Source of the DNA: Malus domestica
Taxonomy: Eukaryota; Streptophyta; Magnoliopsida; Rosales; Rosaceae
NCBI RefSeq assembly: GCF_042453785.1
Contig: NC_091676.1
Location: 441,501-505,500 of the forward strand
DNA: 64,000 bases
Direction of reading: 5' to 3'
In this document: one piece after another, positions 61,308-64,000 of the stretch
How the letters are laid out: each line of letters starts with the position of its first letter
Numbering within the stretch: position 1 is the first letter of the stretch
Notes under the pieces: model-generated
What the model was told of the DNA's origin: nothing
The model's database searches: none
What the model saw: only the letters and a program-made list of their open reading frames with translations
Made by a program: the position numbers and the translations under genes

Positions 61308-62569
61308 GAGAAAAATAAGCCATTCAAACTTAAAAGTTGATCTTCTATCTATTAGGACAAAAAAAAAAATTATTTTCTTAGGACCCGGCTTCTCTGCCCT
61401 CCCATTTCCCATACACTCTCATCCCCTCCTATTTTGTGTGTTCACGGTTAAGCCACGTCAACATTTTATATTGATTTTTTTATAGATATTATAAGACAAA
61501 AAGTAATAATAATATAAAATGTTAACGTGTCTTAACTGTGACCGCACAAATAAGAGGGATGAGAGTGTATGGGAAGTGTGAGAGCAGAAAAGCCAGGTCC
61601 ATTTTCTTAATGGGGAAAGTACGTACTTTGTCCAAGAGTTGAGCACTTGATTCCAAAAGCAACAATGTAATTTGAAAGTACAAAAAAATGTATTTGTGGG
61701 ATTTGATGGATATGCAAATAGCTTTATTTGTCACTTTGATTTGGAACTTAATGATCAGCAAATCTTCATCTTCTTTGTTTGGATGTGCTTTTGCAACCTC
61801 CCCGATAATTTTTATTGATCTCTATTTTTTAGTCTAAATATTGAGTAAAAATTTTGAGCTATAACTCATAATTTTTATCACTTTTGTAAAATCATCACAA
61901 AACATATAACTCACAATTTTATCACTTTTGTATAAATCATCATAAAATATTGTTCACAATATTTTCTTCGATCTTATAATTTATTCTGTTATAGTATAAA
62001 TTGTGTCTTGCTAGTAATTATCATTTATTTTATGTTTTGCATCATAAAAAATAAATCTCAATTTCTCTTATTAAATTTGCCTTACAATGCAAATTATCTC
62101 GCAAAAAAAATTTAGTATTTAAATTTTTGCAAAAACCTGTGACGACTAACTACAAAACTTACATATATTTAATACAATCACTATTTGACGATAAAAAATA
62201 ATTTATGTAAATATGAGTATTTGATACAATCATCAATGATTATCAAGATAATCATTGTTTTAAATAGGTGTAAGTATTGTTGTTAAATCCGAAACTGTGA
62301 GTCATAAAACACATTTAGAGAAAAATTTTAAATGGGCCCAAATTATAATGGAGTGGTTTGGGCTTCAAGTTTAGGCGCCTAATAACAACCGGGCCTATTG
62401 GGTTCGCTTAATGCAAGTTCCAGCTTGTTTTTACCATGTTACCCCGAATTTTAAAAACTCAAGTATATATGACAATTTTCTAACAGTTTGGTTTCAAATA
62501 CTGTAAATTTAAGGTCTAGCTTTAACAAGGAATTTGAGCTAAAGCCACTCTTTGAGTTCTAACTTTAAT

Positions 62570-62724
62570 TTAAGGTCTAACCCTTCACTTATAAGTGAGA
62601 GGTTTTAAGTTCGATTTTCGCCAAAGACGAATTTTAATCACATTAATGCTAGCTCACTGTGAGGCTTAGCTTATCCCCTCACCCCCTTAGTGTAGATAAC
62701 ATCGTTTGTTCAAAAAAAAAAAAC
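62570..62724 (+). mobile_element. SINE-like element, copy 2
   Basis: Same layout as 16455-16598: AGGTCTAACCCTTCACTTAT, GTGAGAGGTTTTAAGTTCGA (B-box-like), TGTAGATAACATCGTTTGTT and a terminal A-run of about 11. Better preserved than copy 1. Confidence 0.65.
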
Positions 62725-63349
62725 TTTAATTTAAGGTCCAACCCTAATTAGATAATTAAGTCTTTTATTAATTCAAAGAAGAAGACGAGAGAAATGCATT
62801 TGGCCTTATGCTATTTTTTATTCTCTAACAACAATCTGTTCTTGCTCACCCAATTTATTTGATTATGTTGATCATCAAAGGCAAGTTCAAATTTTCAGAC
62901 ATTGATGAAAGTATCGCTAAATTGTAGTGCTAGCTTGTACAATATTTGAAGATGGTTGTTGACGAATGCCTTCATATCACATTGGACAACTTCATACTTT
63001 TCCTTCGAAAATTTCGAAATTGCTTGATGGAATTGTGTGAGAGAAAGAGAAGTTGACGGGTTGCCATTGATTTAATTTTTCAATAAATATTTTTGTCAAT
63101 TTTAATTTTAATTATTTAATCCGAAACTCTATTTTTAAAAGAAAAAGATATTTACCACAAAACCCAACACCACCGCAGTCCCCCCCTTTTATTTCTTAAA
63201 ATATACATTTTATATATAAATATTTTTGCACGACCAAAACAAACTTTTTAGTTTTAATTTCTTGCCTCAAAAAGTAGTTTTATTAAATTAATATTATTTA
63301 TGCGCCTCTCTCTGTTGAAGCAGTACAGACTACAGGAGGTAAACAACAT

Positions 63350-63381
63350 ATGACATCCTCGTTTTCACGAACACCGTTCAG
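63350..63381 (+). CDS. Possible first exon of a gene leaving the window
   Basis: ATG at 63350 codes MTSSFSRTPFR and stops at a clean donor (TTCAG/GTAACTCTC) followed by a pyrimidine-rich, T-rich intron-like stretch to the window end. The upstream bases (CTACAGGAGGTAAACAACAT) look like a plant 5' UTR. The protein cannot be identified from eleven residues. Partial and low confidence. Confidence 0.35.
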
Positions 63382-64000
63382 GTAACTCTCTCTCCTCTCC
63401 TTCTTCTTCCTCTTTTTTTCCCTAATTTAATTTGTTTCTTTTATATTTTAATTTTCATTTATTATTAATTCTCTGTTGCTTTGAATTTTGTATGTTTAAT
63501 TCGTTATTTTTCTGGGTTTTGTGCTTCGAATTATGTATGATTTATGATACTCTGGGATGAGGGGTTGATTTATTTTACATATGTATGTTATTATTTTCCA
63601 ACATTATTTTTTCCTTCGAAAATTTCGAAATTGCATGATGCAATTCTATGAGAGCTTCCGAGTTCAAACTAATGAATTTCCAGCAGCTGGTTTAGCTCAA
63701 AAGTGCTTTCAACAAAACGAATTTGAACCTTTTTTATTCGATTATTAATAATAATTTTAGTATCTGATGATTTTGAATGTAGTTTTACCATTGTAGTAAA
63801 AGAATCACTTTTTTTTTTCCCAGAAAGTTTTTGTGCTGTGATCAAAAGTGCTTTTAAGACAAGTCATCGTTTTGGCACAGTCGCACCGTTTGGTTTGGGG
63901 AGTAATTTTCACACTCTCGTTTCCTCTTTCTGAACTTTCGACCGTTATTTATGTACTTTGATTCTCTTTTGATTTATTCAATCTAAAGTTTGGTGAAAAA
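63382..64000. other. Probable intron or spacer to window end
   Basis: T-rich sequence after the possible donor at 63382. The stretch 63686-63890, with CAAAAGTGCTTT motifs in both orientations, resembles a dispersed MITE family. No coding sequence seen. Confidence 0.4.

Larger units (their letters stand above)
60372..63349. other. Spacer right of the retroelement
   Basis: Holds repeats at 60480-60890, an (AT)n run at 61262-61304, a SINE at 62570-62724, and AT-rich sequence with no gene-like ORF. A 40-bp stretch at about 62998-63040 (CCTTCGAAAATTTCGAAATT) recurs at 63610-63650. Confidence 0.55.

Overview
This is nuclear DNA of a flowering plant. The genes have spliced exons with GT-AG introns, and the AT-rich spacers hold MITEs, SINEs and LTR elements. 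The gene set and the style of the repeats suggest a woody Rosaceae, probably Malus or Pyrus, but the genus is inferred from general resemblance and no search was run. I see no bacterial-type operon, CRISPR array, tRNA or rRNA gene.

Layout. 0-3 kb: a BTB/NPH3-domain gene (+). 3-9 kb: spacer with several fold-back MITEs. 9.0-11.6 kb: a solo LTR of a large Ty3/gypsy element. 12-15.7 kb: a U-box protein of the PUB62/63 type (-). 16.8-17.9 kb: a small plastid-type DUF3067 protein (-). 19.3-21.8 kb: uracil-DNA glycosylase UNG (-). 21.9-22.8 kb: an 886-bp near-perfect hairpin element with a 9-bp target duplication, followed by a copia scrap. 23.9-26.0 kb: the RAD51 paralogue XRCC2 (-), head-to-head with an ARF-GAP of the AGD2/AGD4 type (BAR-PH-ArfGAP-ankyrin, 19 exons, +, 26.7-33.4 kb). 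34.2-35.6 kb: the plastid Clp adaptor CLPS1 (-). 37.5-39.9 kb: BUD13 (+). 40.7-42.7 kb: an RBM22/MAC5-type CCCH-RRM splicing factor (+). 43-45.6 kb: a complex set of inverted and direct repeats. 47-48.4 kb: a GA2ox8-type gibberellin 2-oxidase (-). 50.46-60.37 kb: a young Ty3/gypsy element of the Tat lineage with two similar LTRs and a perfect GGTGC target duplication. 60.4-64 kb: spacer with local repeats and a SINE, then what may be the first exon of a gene that leaves the window.

How the genes relate. These are ordinary housekeeping and signalling genes: two DNA-repair genes (UNG, XRCC2), two spliceosome factors side by side (BUD13, MAC5/RBM22), two chloroplast proteins (CLPS1, DUF3067), vesicle traffic (AGD), hormone catabolism (GA2ox), ubiquitination (U-box) and probably light or auxin signalling (NPH3 family). 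I rebuilt all exon structures by hand. For every multi-exon gene except the open one at the right edge, the exon lengths sum to a whole number of codons, with consensus splice sites and correct phases throughout. I did not find a new biological system. The most unusual items are the 886-bp hairpin whose arms resemble gypsy LTR sequence, the 43-45.6 kb fold-back cluster, and the adjacent spliceosome genes.
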